64,000 nt of DNA from Rhizoclosmatium globosum. Taxonomy: Eukaryota; Chytridiomycota; Chytridiomycetes; Chytridiales; Chytriomycetaceae. Location: contig MCGO01000033.1 of NCBI GenBank assembly GCA_002104985.1, positions 186,001 through 250,000 of the forward strand, given 5' to 3'. Within the stretch, counting starts at the first letter, position 1, and each line of letters opens with the position of its first letter. The notes under the pieces were generated by a model. The model saw nothing but the letters and a program-made list of their open reading frames with translations, had not been told where the DNA came from and made no database searches. Shown here piece by piece: positions 1 through 12,255 of this stretch. Position numbers and translations under genes: made by a program.

Positions 1-1719
1 AACCCTTCAAGAAAGTTCGGTCGTTGCAGATTATTGAGAGTCCTGCTGTCTTCTTCTTTTGATGATGCGTGTTACTCACAAGGCTGCAGCAGCTGGTTCC
101 AAAAGCGTCGAGAGGTATGCTGTATTGTGCAATTGGTTGCATCTATACCCATATCTGAATCTGAACCATAACCCACAGCATTCCATCCCAATATCCCCAG
201 CTCAGGCTCTAAACGCATTCCAGATTGGTTTTCTCAACAGTCAACGTCGCCACTCGCCGCGGCAGCGAAAATCTTGGCGGAACTGGTACCATCAACGACG
301 TATTTGCCCTGGTTGTTCGAGAAGACTCCAGCGATGAAATGAGCCATCTTTCTTCCGTGGTCAGGATGTTAAGATGCTTGACTGCATATCATTCGGTTCT
401 TTCTGTTCGCTACGAGACTGAAGTCGGTTTATACCCAGCTGGCACATGTGCAAATACAACTCATGGATGGATTCGGTCCTATTTCGTGTCCAGAACGGCT
501 ACACCCTTCACGAAGTCCTCGACTTTATTTCCCCTCATCTACGTCACTCTCTTCTAAACGTTAAGCACGATTTTCATGGCATTCTTGACCCAGTCAGTCA
601 CGACGTCTCGTGCAAAAGTTCAATGCAATCACCGAATCTCGAAAAATCTATGGATGTTGACGATGAAGGCGACATCCCATCACCCCCACGTCAATCACTC
701 ATAGCCTTAACCCCCACGACCAAAGTTTCTACTCCCACAAGTTTTGATTCTACTCTATCAACCAATCCGTTATCTCATGTTGCGTCCTCGTAATTCCTCG
801 TCGCCCATGGCTGAAAGCGCCTCCATCCGCACCACACTCACCATATATGACGTTGGACACGCCTATGAAAATTCATGGAAGCATTGCTGTGCGTAGCCCA
901 GTAGCTGCCAGCGGCTCGAGCTATCCAGATCTTTCAAAGCAGATTCCGACAAAGCATCAGAAATCAATGCATTTTGCCGATACCGATTATAGCGAAACTT
1001 CTTTTATTGTCTCCAGAGAGCGTCCTGCCAGCATAATGCTTCCTCATGCTACCACATCCAGCTTACCTTCGTCAAAGTCTCATCTTGATATTCCGTTTAC
1101 GAGATCTGTACCTGTTACTACTATTCTTAAAACACAGTCACTCAACGAAACGAAACGCGCTGTTGAAAAGTCTTGGGGAAGGGATACATACGGGTCTAAT
1201 CAATACGCAAAAAATTCGAATTCTTATTCTCAAGCACCAACCGCGCAATATTATACACAGAGAAAGGACCAGTTTGGTAGAGATACGCGTGAAAACACAA
1301 GCGCTTGGCGTGTAAAGACCAGTGACCAAAGGAGCAGAAGGGATCAAGAAAACTGGAATTACCAGCGCCGCCGGGAATTTAACCAGCAGCCAAGTGGTAA
1401 GCAAACGAGCTGGAAGAACGGTGGCGGAAGTTATAATTATCGTCCTGATCATGTGGAACCAGTCTCCTCGGTTGCTTCCGAGTCCACCAATGATCCCAAA
1501 CCAACGTATGCCTCTATTGTATCGAAAGGGCAGAGTGAAGGTGTCCAACAAGTAGCGGTGAAACCAGTTCAGGCGTGGAGGAGAGGGGAATCCAGACCAA
1601 CCCCATACTCAAGTAACATAAACTCGAATGCTCGTACTTCCTGGAGAGATCGCAAAGAAAATGTGGAGCCTCAGGGACAGTGGAGAAAAGACAGAAATTG
1701 GCGAAGCAACAACAAGTGA
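1..1719 (+). CDS. Unknown gene, copy A of a tandem pair, frames interrupted
   Basis: I do not recognise the family. The clearest coding pieces are 446-793 (a short helical region containing RVQNGYTLHEVLDFISPHL, then a Ser/Pro/Thr-rich stretch) and 790-1719 in another frame. The second piece ends in a long tail rich in Asn, Gln, Arg and Trp with repeated W-R/K pairs, such as the ending WRKDRNWRSNNK, which looks like a disordered, possibly RNA-binding region. Copy B (1956-3350) confirms which frames matter: both copies keep the peptide PPSAPHSPYMTL and the segment MDSVLFRVQNGY. There is no splice site at the junction near 790, so copy A is either frame-shifted or mis-assembled. The 5' part (1-445) matches copy B at DNA level, but no single reading frame is convincing. 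The gene may start left of the window. Confidence 0.4.
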
Positions 1720-1955
1720 CACTTTCCTCCCTCTCTCTTTCCTTCTTATTTAACTCTTTTCGATACTGGCGTTTCATAATTAAATTCATCATGTTATAAG
1801 TTATCCTATTTTTGGAAGCAGAACGAAATGGCGAGATATCAAATCTAAACATAGAGGGTTTGGAACCCATCTTACTCATCCTTTTCCAAAGAGGAATAGA
1901 TCGTGCCTTTGGTTGGTCGTTCTTTGAAGCGGGATTAGGTTCCCGTTCTTCCAAA

Positions 1956-3350
1956 AACCCTTCGACAAAATCCAATCGTTGCGAAGCCCACCGTTTCCTC
2001 ATGACGATGCATGCTACATTCAAGGATGTATCTGCTGTTGCTAAGAGCGTCGAAGAGGTTTGCTTGCTCAATGAGTTGCGAACTGATTCTGAAACGATTT
2101 GCCCACAGCATTCCAATCCAAGCACATCAAATCCAGACGCTACACGTATTCCAGAGCGGTTTCTCAACAACAACGTCGCCACTAGCTGCGGCCGAGAAAA
2201 TTTGGCCGGAACTGGTACCATCACAGACGTATTTGCGTTGGTTGTTCGAGAAGACTCCAGCGATGAAATGAGCCATCTTTCTTCCGTGGTGGACGTTACG
2301 ATGCTTGACTGCATATCATTCGGTACTCACCGTCCGCTACGAGACTGATGTTGGTTATACCCATCTGGCAATACGCGCAAATACAACTCATGGATGGATT
2401 CGGTCCTATTTCGTGTCCAGAACGGATATTCCCTTCAAGCAGTCATGGACTTTATTTCCCCTCATTTACGTTGCTCTCTTCAAAACGTCAAGCACGATTT
2501 CATGGCATTCTTGATGCAGTTAGCCACGACTTTTGTAGTGAAAGTACAATGCAATCACGGATCTCGAAAAATGCATGGACGTTGATGGCGACAGCGATAT
2601 TCCATCACCCCCACAACTTTCACTTACAGCCTCAACTTCCATGCCCGATCTTTCGACGCCAACCAGTTTTGATTCTGCTGCACCAACTCATCCATTATTT
2701 GATGATGTATCGGTGATTGCTCCCCGTCGTCCCATATGAAAGAACCACCGTCTGCTCCACATTCGCCTTACATGACCTTGGAACAACTATTGAAACTCAT
2801 GACGATCATATTTCAACGTGGATCCCGTTGGCATGAACGACTCGAGGTATCCAGTCCTCTCTTAGAAACCAAGGGCCGATGAACCAACGCAACGCACCTC
2901 ATTCTACCATTATCAATGATGCTGCAAGCAAATTCTCTAAACGGTATCCGGCTGACTCATTGCTTTCTCGAGTTGTTCCGACCCAGCTTGAAATTCCCAA
3001 AGGACTTCAGGACCCGTCTCTGCTATTAAATCACAAGCATCCGGTAGAAGAAGGTCAGAAGAAGTCTCGAGGAAAAGTTACGCAACAAAAAGATCAGTAC
3101 GCAATACGGAATTCAACACAAGGAATCAAACAAGAATAATCCAACCTTTATAGGCGCGAACAGAACGACTTTGGAAGGGACTCACGTGAGGAATCAGTTC
3201 GTGGTATGAGAATACTGGTGGAAAGGGCGTAATCAGGACAGGAATGATTTGCAAAGTCATTGGGAGTTAGACCAGCATTCAAGTTATGATAGAAACCAAA
3301 TAACTGGAGAAGTGGTTAACTGCCCTCGAAAACGATTAATTGGATGGAAA
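1956..3350 (+). pseudogene. Unknown gene, copy B, degenerate tandem duplicate of 1-1719
   Basis: This block runs parallel to copy A over its whole length. The stretch 2150-2330 is nearly identical to 232-400, 2394-2515 matches 464-585, the PPSAPHSPYMTL peptide recurs near 2745, and the motif FGRDSREE near 3168 matches FGRDTREN of copy A. Frames change several times, stops interrupt the Trp/Asn-rich tail, and the tail ends early. No start-to-stop model can be built, so I call it a decayed duplicate. Part of the damage could be assembly error, because other genes in this window show the same one-base losses. Confidence 0.6.
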
Positions 3351-3580
3351 TAATAATCATTGAAGTCTGAGTTTTTCAGTGTTTTTTCAACTATCCGGAA
3401 CGTCATTCCAGCGTGCTACAGTTTCGACATACAAACTTACAAAGTTCAACATAAATCGTAAGACCTGATATCCATGGTTGTTAAATCATAACCGGTCTAG
3501 AGATGTTTTATTGAGATTTCCTGGTACTGAAAGGCAAGAGTTGTATGTAGAATGTACAAAGATAGGGATAACGAATGAGT

Positions 3581-3920
3581 CTAGTATTGAACGTCATGCT
3601 GCACGCCTCTGTCAAAGTTCCTGAAGAAGGGAATGAGGGAGGCAATGGTTCCAACGATCGATATTGGGGCCAGAGCCCAGAGCGTCTTTCCTGAAGCCAT
3701 CAGATCGTCGATAACCTTCTGGTCTTTTGGAACAAAGATTGCATTTGGATCTGTGTTTGTTGGCTGGGCTGCCGCTGTTGCCGAAGCCTTTGCCGGTGGC
3801 GGCTGAAGCAGCGGCGGACGTTGCGGCGGTGGCGGCGAAGGCGCTCGTTTGTTGCGCATTGGCGAAGGAGGCGAGGGCGACGAGGACGGCGGCGGCGGCG
3901 AAAGAAGAAGAGATGCGCAT
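3581..3920 (-). CDS. Small Ala-rich secreted or membrane protein, one frame break
   Basis: Reading leftwards from an ATG at 3920, the product opens with MRISSSF and an Ala/Val/Leu-rich core ending ASFANAQQ, a textbook secretion signal. An Ala/Thr-rich low-complexity stretch follows. The C-terminal part, with PNAIFVPKDQKVIDDL and a hydrophobic segment WALAPISIVGTIASLIPFF, is open in a different frame and stops at 3581. The two halves join only if one base is added or lost in the GC-rich Ala repeat around 3780-3850, and no intron signals bridge them. It would be a protein of about 110 residues with signal peptide, linker and one membrane segment. No family recognised. Confidence 0.4.
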
Positions 3921-4127
3921 GGGTGTTGGTTTTGGTGTTGGGAAACAGAGAAATCGAAAATGAGACGCCACCTTTGTTGTTGATATCCATGTGATTCCAC
4001 AAGCTGCATAAGTTGGCTATTCGGTCATTTGCAGTTAATTGATATTGTTTTAAGCATATTCTATCGTCTTCTACTGAACCGAGTACACGCATTCTGCTCT
4101 CCAATTTTGCTGCTTGAGACAGACACA

Positions 4128-5343
4128 ATGTTCCGACCAACAAAGTCAAACAACAAGATCCCTTTGGTCACCCTGGATGATCAGACCCTCTTACTTGCTG
4201 AAAAGAGTCCCGCAAGACAATCGCAAAGGCAAAGTCAAATGTCGTAGGCTCATCCATTCGCCTTGCTCTCTTGTCGCCAATGGCTGTGTATGGTATTGCC
4301 AAGTCCTCTTCCACTGCCAAGAGAGAATACTGGAGTCACGAAGAATTGATTGCTGAGATTGAGCGCAGGAAGCTCACCGTGCTGCCAAAGGTACTGTCGC
4401 TGTTGTCTTGAATAAGGTTGACTGAAGCTTAACCCCGTAGACGTTTGATGAATCCAACTCGGTTCTTGTTGGGCAGCAAGTATCGCCATTGCTCTTGGCA
4501 TACTGTGGGCGGAATCATCGCCAGTGACGTTGTTGGAAATGCCGCAAGTGGTACGTTCAACAGACTTGAACATACCGACGCCAAGACTTGCACTGAATTG
4601 CCTCCCCCTTTGCAACAAACACAGGAGCTGGCACCCAATTGGCGCATTATGTTGTTACAAAGACCGGATCACATGCCGTAGAAGTTGCGTCCCTCTCAGC
4701 TGCCGGAGTTGCAACAGACGCTGCAGCCTCAAAGTTCTCATCAGGCCCAGAACCTACCTACTCCCTGCAAAACTCTACAGAAACAGCCACAAAACATCTA
4801 AGTGGCCTTTGGTCTGGATTTGCACAATCCGAAATCGAACCAGCGTCCTCAAGACCATCGACTCCGCTCGAAGAAGACCTGGAATCAAAGGCGTCGATTT
4901 CAGATTCATCAAACTCCAGCGGAAAACCAGGTCCTGGTGGAATCAGAGGCCTGATTTCTTCTGCCAAGGCCCAACTATCATTGACAACTTCTGCGATCAA
5001 GAATTCCGTTTCTGGTTTATCGAAACAAGCTGTTTCAACAGCTTCAGCCGTTATATCTGTTGTTACAGGGAAAGGCGCTGATGCAGTCGTTGAAGAATTC
5101 GCTGTTCCAATCAAGTACCGCATGAAGGTGCAGCTTACAATTGATGGTGTGAAAGTGAGCGGAAAGAACCTTGTTGACGATTTGGATGTCAGTGGAAAAT
5201 GCCATGAGGCAGGGAATGCAATTGAATGGCAAGAGACTATTCCCTCTGAAGGTGTTGTTGTCAAATACACTGCCAAAGTAGGAGGTGGCCATATGAATGG
5301 GTCTTGGACCGCATCTGATGGTAGAAAGGGACCTTTTCGTTGA
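4128..5343 (+). CDS. Unknown conserved protein, paralogue of the 52-54 kb gene, three frame breaks
   Basis: Exons 4128-4390, 4441-4550 and 4625-5343, starting MFRPTKSNNK. The protein is recognisably the same family as the gene at 52248-53826 on the other strand, with introns at matching positions. Shared features are an N-terminal helical block ending in an E(L/V)xxEIxRRKL-like segment, a Gly/Ala/Val-rich hydrophobic middle, a low-complexity linker, and a C-terminal beta-type domain with (V/A)DDLDVSG and GG(H/Q)xxGxWxxSDGR(K/Q)GxFR. As printed the frame breaks three times: in the A4 run at about 4201-4204, near 4480 and near 4499. Each break is repaired by one extra base, after which the length is in frame. 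Function unknown; the Gly/Ala-rich middle faintly recalls plant senescence/spartin-like proteins, but I would not name it. Confidence 0.65.
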
Positions 5344-5575
5344 ACCATCTCTGACGACCTTTGCATTCGTTTGTCATTTTGGATGATAAACTCCCCCTCA
5401 CGAGTGTTTCTGACAATAAATCGATAATGATACATGTATTCTTTGTTCGCGCGTGTGTGTTCTCTATCAGGGTGGCACAAAAAATGCATCTCCTCAGGGG
5501 TATTGATCAGAAAATCGTTATCTAACCCCATCTGTATATCTTTCCCTCCCTCATTCATTCCCGCTCACTACCGAA

Positions 5576-6436
5576 ATGTCACTCTCTAAACGGCCGGCGA
5601 GTCCCACCCTCCAAACCACACAGCCACCAACCAACCCCTTCGAAACACTCCTCCCTCTCGAACTCACGCGCGAAATCTTATGCTGGCTCCACCCAACAAT
5701 TGTATTCCGCTACCGCCGCCTCTCCCACGCTTTCAACAATCTCCTCACATCAAAACCCTTCATCCGTCAAAGCCTCGCCCGCGTCCACCACCACCACCAC
5801 AACAACAAACTGCAAACAACCAAGTCAACCAAACCAACAGACACAGATATCCTCATGATCCATCTCCCAGAAGAATACAAACTCCTCGCTCCTTCGATAC
5901 ACTGCGCAACAGTGACAGAATTGTCTTGGTCGCATGAACCCCTGATCGCCCCGATTCCAATGAACCTGTTATCCTCGTTACAAGGGTTAACCCACCTAAC
6001 CCTCAAAAGCTGTCAACTGCACGGCACGATACCACCCCAACTCTGTAACCTGACACACCTCGAGTCACTCTGTCTAGACGGAAACGCTTTGGAAGGCGAG
6101 ATTCCACGGGAAATCGGGAACCTTGTGAATTTGAGGATGTTGAGTCTTGGCGAGAATAATTTGACGGGTGTGTTGCCTGTTGAGTTGTTTCGGCTTGTGA
6201 ATCTTGAGGAGTTGTATTTGTCGTCGAATGGGTTGTGTGGGGTTATACCTGCTGAGATTGGACAGCTTTTGCAGTTGAAGGAACTGTTTATGAGTTGGAA
6301 TCAGTTGAGTGGGGAGATTCCGGAGGAGATTGGTCGGTTGGTTAATTTGACGAAACTGTTTTTGAATGGGAATAAGTTGACGGGGAGGATACCTGAGACT
6401 GTGATACAAGTGATATTTATGGGGTATTTGTTTTAG
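5576..6436 (+). CDS. F-box-like protein with plant-type leucine-rich repeats
   Basis: A single-exon protein of 286 residues with no signal peptide. Residues about 25-60 (LLPLELTREILCWL followed by FRYRRLSHAF) have the spacing of an F-box: LPxE, Ile/Leu pattern, then RxLS. A His-rich stretch follows. From about residue 135 there are six to seven LRRs of the plant-specific type LxxLxLxxNxLxGxIPxxI. F-box proteins recruit substrates to SCF ubiquitin ligases, so this would be a cytosolic substrate receptor. The C-terminal half is GT-rich in codon use and the N-terminal half C-rich, a visible switch near 6075. Two relatives with the same layout lie at 14556-15521 (-) and 55388-56410 (+). Confidence 0.75.
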   Translation: MSLSKRPASPTLQTTQPPTNPFETLLPLELTREILCWLHPTIVFRYRRLSHAFNNLLTSKPFIRQSLARVHHHHHNNKLQTTKSTKPTDTDILMIHLPEEYKLLAPSIHCATVTELSWSHEPLIAPIPMNLLSSLQGLTHLTLKSCQLHGTIPPQLCNLTHLESLCLDGNALEGEIPREIGNLVNLRMLSLGENNLTGVLPVELFRLVNLEELYLSSNGLCGVIPAEIGQLLQLKELFMSWNQLSGEIPEEIGRLVNLTKLFLNGNKLTGRIPETVIQVIFMGYLF

Positions 6437-6630
6437 TTGGCTGTAAGATATAGTCACATAATCGAATAAAACATCACGGTGTATGCCAAACGTACAAAAA
6501 GGAATCTATTCGTTCCAAAAACAAGGTATTAAACTAAACACAGGGAGAGGAAAACAATCAAAAATAATAGAATAAGAGACAAATCAATGGCTCGAGTAAT
6601 ACCCATCAAAGAAATACCGGCGTGTGTTTT

Positions 6631-9600
6631 CTACTCTTCAACTTCCGATGAATCGTAAAAGTCTGAGTCTTCTTCCATGATTGCCTCCATGGCTTCCTTC
6701 TCTTTCGTTTTAACATCCAACCATTGCTCAAAGTCAAAGCCCAATTCATCCGGGATGGTAAAGTCGAGGAACTTGTACCCAAACAAGTTTGACGCGGTCG
6801 GCCGTTTTTCAGGATCACTAAAATAAGATAGCACGCATTAGCACATGGTATCATTTCCCATAAAATAAAAAAGCGACTTACGCAGTGAAACACAACCCCA
6901 AAAACTCATTCACAGCCGCCTTCTCATTCTCACTCAAAGCAATGTCTGCAGACAATACAGGAGCTTTATGTTCTCGCCCAACGTTGACCATGATTGAGAC
7001 ATCACTCATTCCAGACCATGGATGATGTCCCTCCAACATCTCATAGACCACACACCCAAGGGACCAGATATCCACTTTGGACGTATATCCAACCCCTGTA
7101 TTCTGCATAACCTCTGGCGCCATCCAATACAGCGTTCCTTGCAAAGACAACTGCGCATTCGGAACTGACTTGATATCGATTTTCTTTGAGATACCGAAAT
7201 CGGCAATCTTGACTTCTCCGTGATGAGTAACGAGGATATTGGCGCCTTTAATGTCACGGTGAATAATGAAACGTTCGTGGAGGTATTCTAGGCCGTGTAG
7301 GATTTGCCAGGTGAAGGATTGGGTCATTGGGTATGGGAATTTCCCGAATTTGGAGAGGATTGAGGCGAGGGATCCACCGTCTACGTATTCGAGGAAAACG
7401 GAGACAGTGTTTATGTTCACGTCGAAGCCTATTAGTTGGAGACATGAGTTAGAAAGGGTGTAATCTGGAAAACAAACATACCCAGGTAACTGACGACATT
7501 CGGGTGATCCAGCTCCTTTAACAACGAAATCTCAACTTGCAATGCTTCCAACAGTTTTTGATTTCGATTCCTTAGTGACTGACTGCTTCGTACATTCAGG
7601 GGAACAAGCTCCGTCTGTTTCACAGCCATCAACTCATGCGTTGTTAAATTAACACCATAATAGACCCGTCCAAACGATCCCGACCCAATCAGTTTTCCTT
7701 TCTGCCATATGATTTGATTTCGAGTAAAACCTTCAAGGCCAGGAACAATCGCGTCCGGAGACTCAACCTCTGGGATCAAGTCATCCATTGGAACATGGTC
7801 AGTTGGAGAGATCACGATTGGCCGTGTAACGTATTGAGCCAACACTTTCCGTGAAGGTGCTCTGTCAAGAAGCGGTTGATCGTCCTCAATCACATCCAAC
7901 TCTTCCACAGTCACATCCTCCTGAACAGAAGTCTGTCCTTCCACAGAGATGAATATACCACCATCCAACATCCCCTTCTCCGTCAATTTCCTCCGCCACT
8001 CAATCGCAGCATCACTTTCAGGAATAACAAACTCTTCCTCCTCCATAGGCTCCTCCTGTATCCGCAACCCCTCCTTCCCATCGTCCTCAGTTGTAACAGG
8101 CGGAAGCGGAATCTCACTTCGATCCAACGTCAAAAACACTTTCGGTTTCCGCGGTAACGCTCCAAACTTGACACTAAGTTCTCCACCCTTCAACGTCCCG
8201 CCCCCTCCAACACGCGACAATGTCCCATCACCCGCGACCGCTCGCGTCAGAGTTACAGGTCTGCCAAGGCTCTTGACACTGTTTTCATGCAGACGGTTCA
8301 CAGTCCCGCGGTTGACAAGGAGTGTTCCGTCACTCATTTTCTCGACGCCATGACGTGACAATGTGAGACCGAGTTTCTCGTCTTCTATTTGTTCGTGGCC
8401 GGCTGCTTCGGCTGCAGAGATGAGCATGCTGTCTGTACGGTCGTCGAGTTTGATGTTTGGGAAGAAGTCGGGGAGGTGTTCGATAATGTTGGAGGGCGTT
8501 GGTCTGTCGAGGGAGTCAATTCGTACGCCAGTGGGTGTTAATAAGGCGGGGCGTGGTTTGCGGGGCATTGTGACGTAGGAGGGTGTTCCGTCTGCTGTGG
8601 GTGCGAGCAGCTTCTTCTTGTCCTTCTTCGTTGTTGATCTTTGAAGAAGCTGTTTTGCTCGGGCAGTGCTTGGAGTTGTTGGAGTTGGGGGTTCGGTTTG
8701 GGTAAAGGAGATATGTGGCAGAGAGTTAGTGTGGATGAGTATCGGTGGATCTTTGGGTCGAGGAGTGACTGCATCGAGCGAGGACTCTTTTGAGTTTAGT
8801 GTGTCAGAATTGACAGCTGCTTCGAGAGGGAACGGAAAGCTCGTCTTTCCAGTATATGATGTAGGCGAGGATGTTGTTGGTGTTTCGAGGATTGGAGTAT
8901 TGGTTTGGAGATTTAATTTTGGTTTTGGAGTGGTAGAATCTGTTGGTACAGGTAAGGGAATTGAAGTAACTGGGGTCGTTGTTTTGGAAGGAAGTGGGAG
9001 GCTGGGTAGTTTTGAAGTAATGATTGGCGCAAGAGGAGGTTTGACACGGTGAATGTCTTGGCTGGCATCAGACGGCAGTGTCGATTGTTCCAAATCTTCC
9101 TCAATAGCCGGTGTTTCAGTGGGTCGTAGAATTAAATTAGGCGATGATCGGCAAATGTCAAACAATTCATTGTCAGATAGCCCCTTGTGACTCGCTGTGT
9201 TTATGTCAGTTTTTCTCCTCTTCCATGAAGCAACTCACAGGTGGAATAATGTTTGGCATCAAAGATCTGATATGCATCCCCCATTTTAAGACCAAACGCC
9301 TGCATGATCTCTGAACGAATCTCCTGGCCGTCAAAGGAGTGACTAATTTTCAGGGTTTCCGACTCAGGATAAGAGTAGACTGTGATGGTCTGGTGTGCAA
9401 TGAATCAGTTTAACAAGGTTTAGAGTTTAGAGTAGGGCAATAGGGTGGCAATAGAGATGAGGGATGTGATGCATTTCGTAAGCGGTTTAAGATTCGTTAC
9501 TGCTATTCATGGTTTATAATTGGAGTGCAGATATCGTTGAGATATTGCTGACGAGAGTCCAAGCCTCACTACTTTCTGCCATCAGCAAGCACTCACATAG

Positions 9601-10145
9601 AAGCCCTTGTCTGATTCGTCATCCGCCGAGGCCTTCTCCGCCATTGGAGCACTAGCCAGATGCGGAAAGAAGCGAGCAAAGTCCTCCGAGGTTGAGCCTG
9701 GGGCCCTCAGCGAAAAGGATGATTTAACAGAGGAAGCCGAGGACACGGACGCCTGGCGCTTTGTTGATTTCCGCGAAAAGAGCGACCGCAGCGAGTCCGT
9801 CAGCTTTCGAGTTGGCGGTGTGAGTGTTTGTGGCGAGTCCGCGTTGGTTGTTGTTGGTGTTGTTGTTGTTGGTGTCCGCGCAACCGACGTCAGCGACACC
9901 GACATCATCCCAGCGAACCGGCCCGAGCCAGACGCCGACGACGACGACGAACTCAGGAACGAACTCGACGGACTCAAAAGCGGCGGTGGCGGCGGCGGCG
10001 GCGGAAGCTCAGGTCGAAGTGGCCCTGATCGCTGCGTCGCAGATCGCCCAAACAGACTCAGACTCGGTGCCTGGGGTGGTGTAGACCGGCCTGAGTGCGA
10101 GTACGATCGCCCGCTGCCTTGCGAATGCGGCGTTGGCGAACTCAT
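6631..10145 (-). CDS. MAP kinase kinase kinase, Ste11/Byr2 type
   Basis: Five exons: 10145-9597, 9389-9239, 9194-7482, 7428-6882 and 6817-6631, giving 1048 residues in frame. The N-terminus is Ser/Thr/Pro-rich and disordered. A ubiquitin-like segment beginning ITVYSYPESETLKI sits where Ste11/Byr2 proteins have their Ras/Ste50-binding domain. A long disordered linker follows, then a C-terminal protein kinase domain with GSGSFGRVYYG (ATP loop), MAVKQTE (catalytic Lys), HRDIKGANIL, DFG, and GTLYWMAPEV. The family phosphorylates MAPK kinases in mating, filament or stress pathways. I see no SAM domain, which many Ste11 proteins have. An alternative in-frame start lies at 10202; I chose 10145 because the disordered, Pro/Ser-rich sequence begins there. 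Confidence 0.9.
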
Positions 10146-10374
10146 CCTGAATGTCGGTTGGAGAAATTGCCTCTGTTTCACTTCATGCAAGCAGAACTCC
10201 AAACTTACTTATTCACTTAAAATGAAGTAACGCCAGAAGTAATTCGAAGTAAATAAAAGCAATGATATGCTCGTCCTCATTCTTGCCTTTGGGTTGGCAA
10301 CTACAATCAATACTTCACTACAAACAAACACATTTATAGACTTCAATTACAAAACATAAAACGCAAATTATTAT

Positions 10375-12024
10375 TTACACCTCTGCCTTCGTCTTCTTAT
10401 CAACTTTACCCTCCTTCACAACAGGAGAGGTTTGACTGCTGCTTCCACCTTGGTTTTCATGATATTCTGGCGCCATGGGAGAGTACCTTGGCAACTCAAT
10501 TTCCTCCTCCAACTCAACGTAATCTGCACCATTTCTTGTCGAAGTTCCGCGCGTTGTTGTACTTGCTCCTGTCAAGTTGCGTCTCTTCAAGTTGGTGTAC
10601 CGCGAATAGACGAGAAATCCAATACAACCAGCAGACAATAATCCAAATACAAGTGCTGCAATTTGCGTCGTTGACAATGCAGGTGAATTACCTCCGCTAA
10701 TTTCGTGATAGCCAGTTGTCCAGTTGCCAAACCCGCTGGGAACTGGCCCAAGATCTGGACCTGATCCTGAAGTCCAGCCACCCAGACTACGTCGGAATGG
10801 ATCCATTGGATCAATTGGTTTTGTGACTGATCCATCACATGTTCGAATGGATAAAGTTGTTGTACGGATGCATCCAGGCTGGTAGACCCATGTGGCAGGC
10901 ACACAGAGTGATGTGTTTCCAAAATCACAACGGAGCGTGTTTTTCCATTCGTCAGTTGTTGAGACTTGATGTGATGTGCTGGAAAAATTGGATGCTGGAA
11001 GAGGACCAGTCAAAAGGGTATTGTTGGCCACAGAGCTTTGGGAATAATTATTCAGTCACTCTGAGAGGTAATGAATGACAGATCACTTACACTTTCGCCA
11101 TTGTGTCAGACATGGAGTTTGGAAACGAACCAGAAAAGTTATTGTTTTCAAGGAAGATGTAGATAAAGTATGGCGATGCATAAAGTTCTGGTGTTAACTC
11201 TGGAATGAATCCAGATAAAACGCGTTCCGTATTTTTGGAGAGAGCCGGATTCCCACCCAGATCTCTGTATGTATAATAGTCAGCCAAGACAAAAATTAAA
11301 TCTTGTTGCTCTGAAAGCTTGACTCACAAGATTGAGAAATAAGTGGCATTGCTAACTGCTCCAAACAGCGACTGAAGGATTGATGATCCATATAGAGCAT
11401 TAGATAGCCTCAAAACAGATAGACTCGCCAAGCTCGCAATAACAGAAGGCACAGAATTCAAAGGTGTTGGTGGATTCTGAACCTCAACTCCAACAACAGT
11501 ATTTGGATCACAAAACAACGCTTGAAATACGGAAGTCGAGTCTGACGGGTTCACAATCGTAGTCTATGAAAAGAATAGTTAGTAATTACAATTATGCGCC
11601 GTCCAAGCTGGTGCAAGGTTCACATTTTGTGTACAGTTCGAACCGCTGAAGCCAAATTGCTGCGCAAGGGACAAAACAGCCTAGCTTTGGGTGTGAATAT
11701 ACATTGAAACGTATTTAAAAGAGCACATACAATACAATTCGGAGAATCCTGAACAACAGCTTGGTCGCTTGAGTTGAACATGTTGAAGACGTTTCCCGCA
11801 GCATCGAAACATCCATCGAAGCTGACGTCTCCCACGCTAACAACTTGCCGTCTTTCAAGAGGATAATAATGTGGATATGACGAGCTTTGTACAGCAGAGT
11901 TGTGGTTTGCCTCGAAACTCTCGCGGCGCTGAAACGGCACTAAAGAGGAGTTCACAACACCAGACCAGACTGTGAATGCCAATGAGCATATGAGGAGGTG
12001 CTCGCAGATACGTGTGGAGATCAT
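10375..12024 (-). CDS. Membrane leucine-rich-repeat protein with PY-motif tail (1)
   Basis: Five exons: 12024-11731, 11680-11624, 11563-11328, 11264-11091 and 11035-10375, giving 473 residues in frame. A hydrophobic signal segment (LLICSLAFTVWSGVV) is followed by a DGCFD motif, paired cysteines around the short exon encoding AVLSLAQQFGF, then LRR-type repeats (LENNNFSGSFP), a second Cys pair (RCDFGN, PGCI), a membrane helix near residue 375 (IAALVFGLLSAGCIGFLVY) and a short basic-then-acidic tail. The tail holds IELPRYSPMAPEY. The ectodomain is probably outside the cell, and there is no kinase domain. Paralogues are at 12256-13706 and 53864-55331. An upstream in-frame ATG at 12192 exists, but the signal segment favours 12024. 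Confidence 0.85.
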
Positions 12025-12255
12025 TAGAGTGTGCTTGTTGCTGCGCGATTTGTTGATGAGAAATAATGAATGGGTTGTTTCTTGGCGTTTCTCCACACTT
12101 CGACAATCATGGTTTAAGATCTGAAACTCCAATGCCTTTATTAATACGTTCAATGCTGAAGGGAATGTTTGGTTGAGCTGCTCTAGCGTCATTTCTGACC
12201 TCGATCCAATTTCGAATGCGATATGAACAGCTCATCATTGCTGTCAAAAAGTATT

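Noticed and set aside
9607..10230. Open frame of 207 residues opposite the MAPKKK first exon
   Set aside because: Low-complexity shadow of the Ser/Pro-rich coding strand; no family features and no splice or start context.
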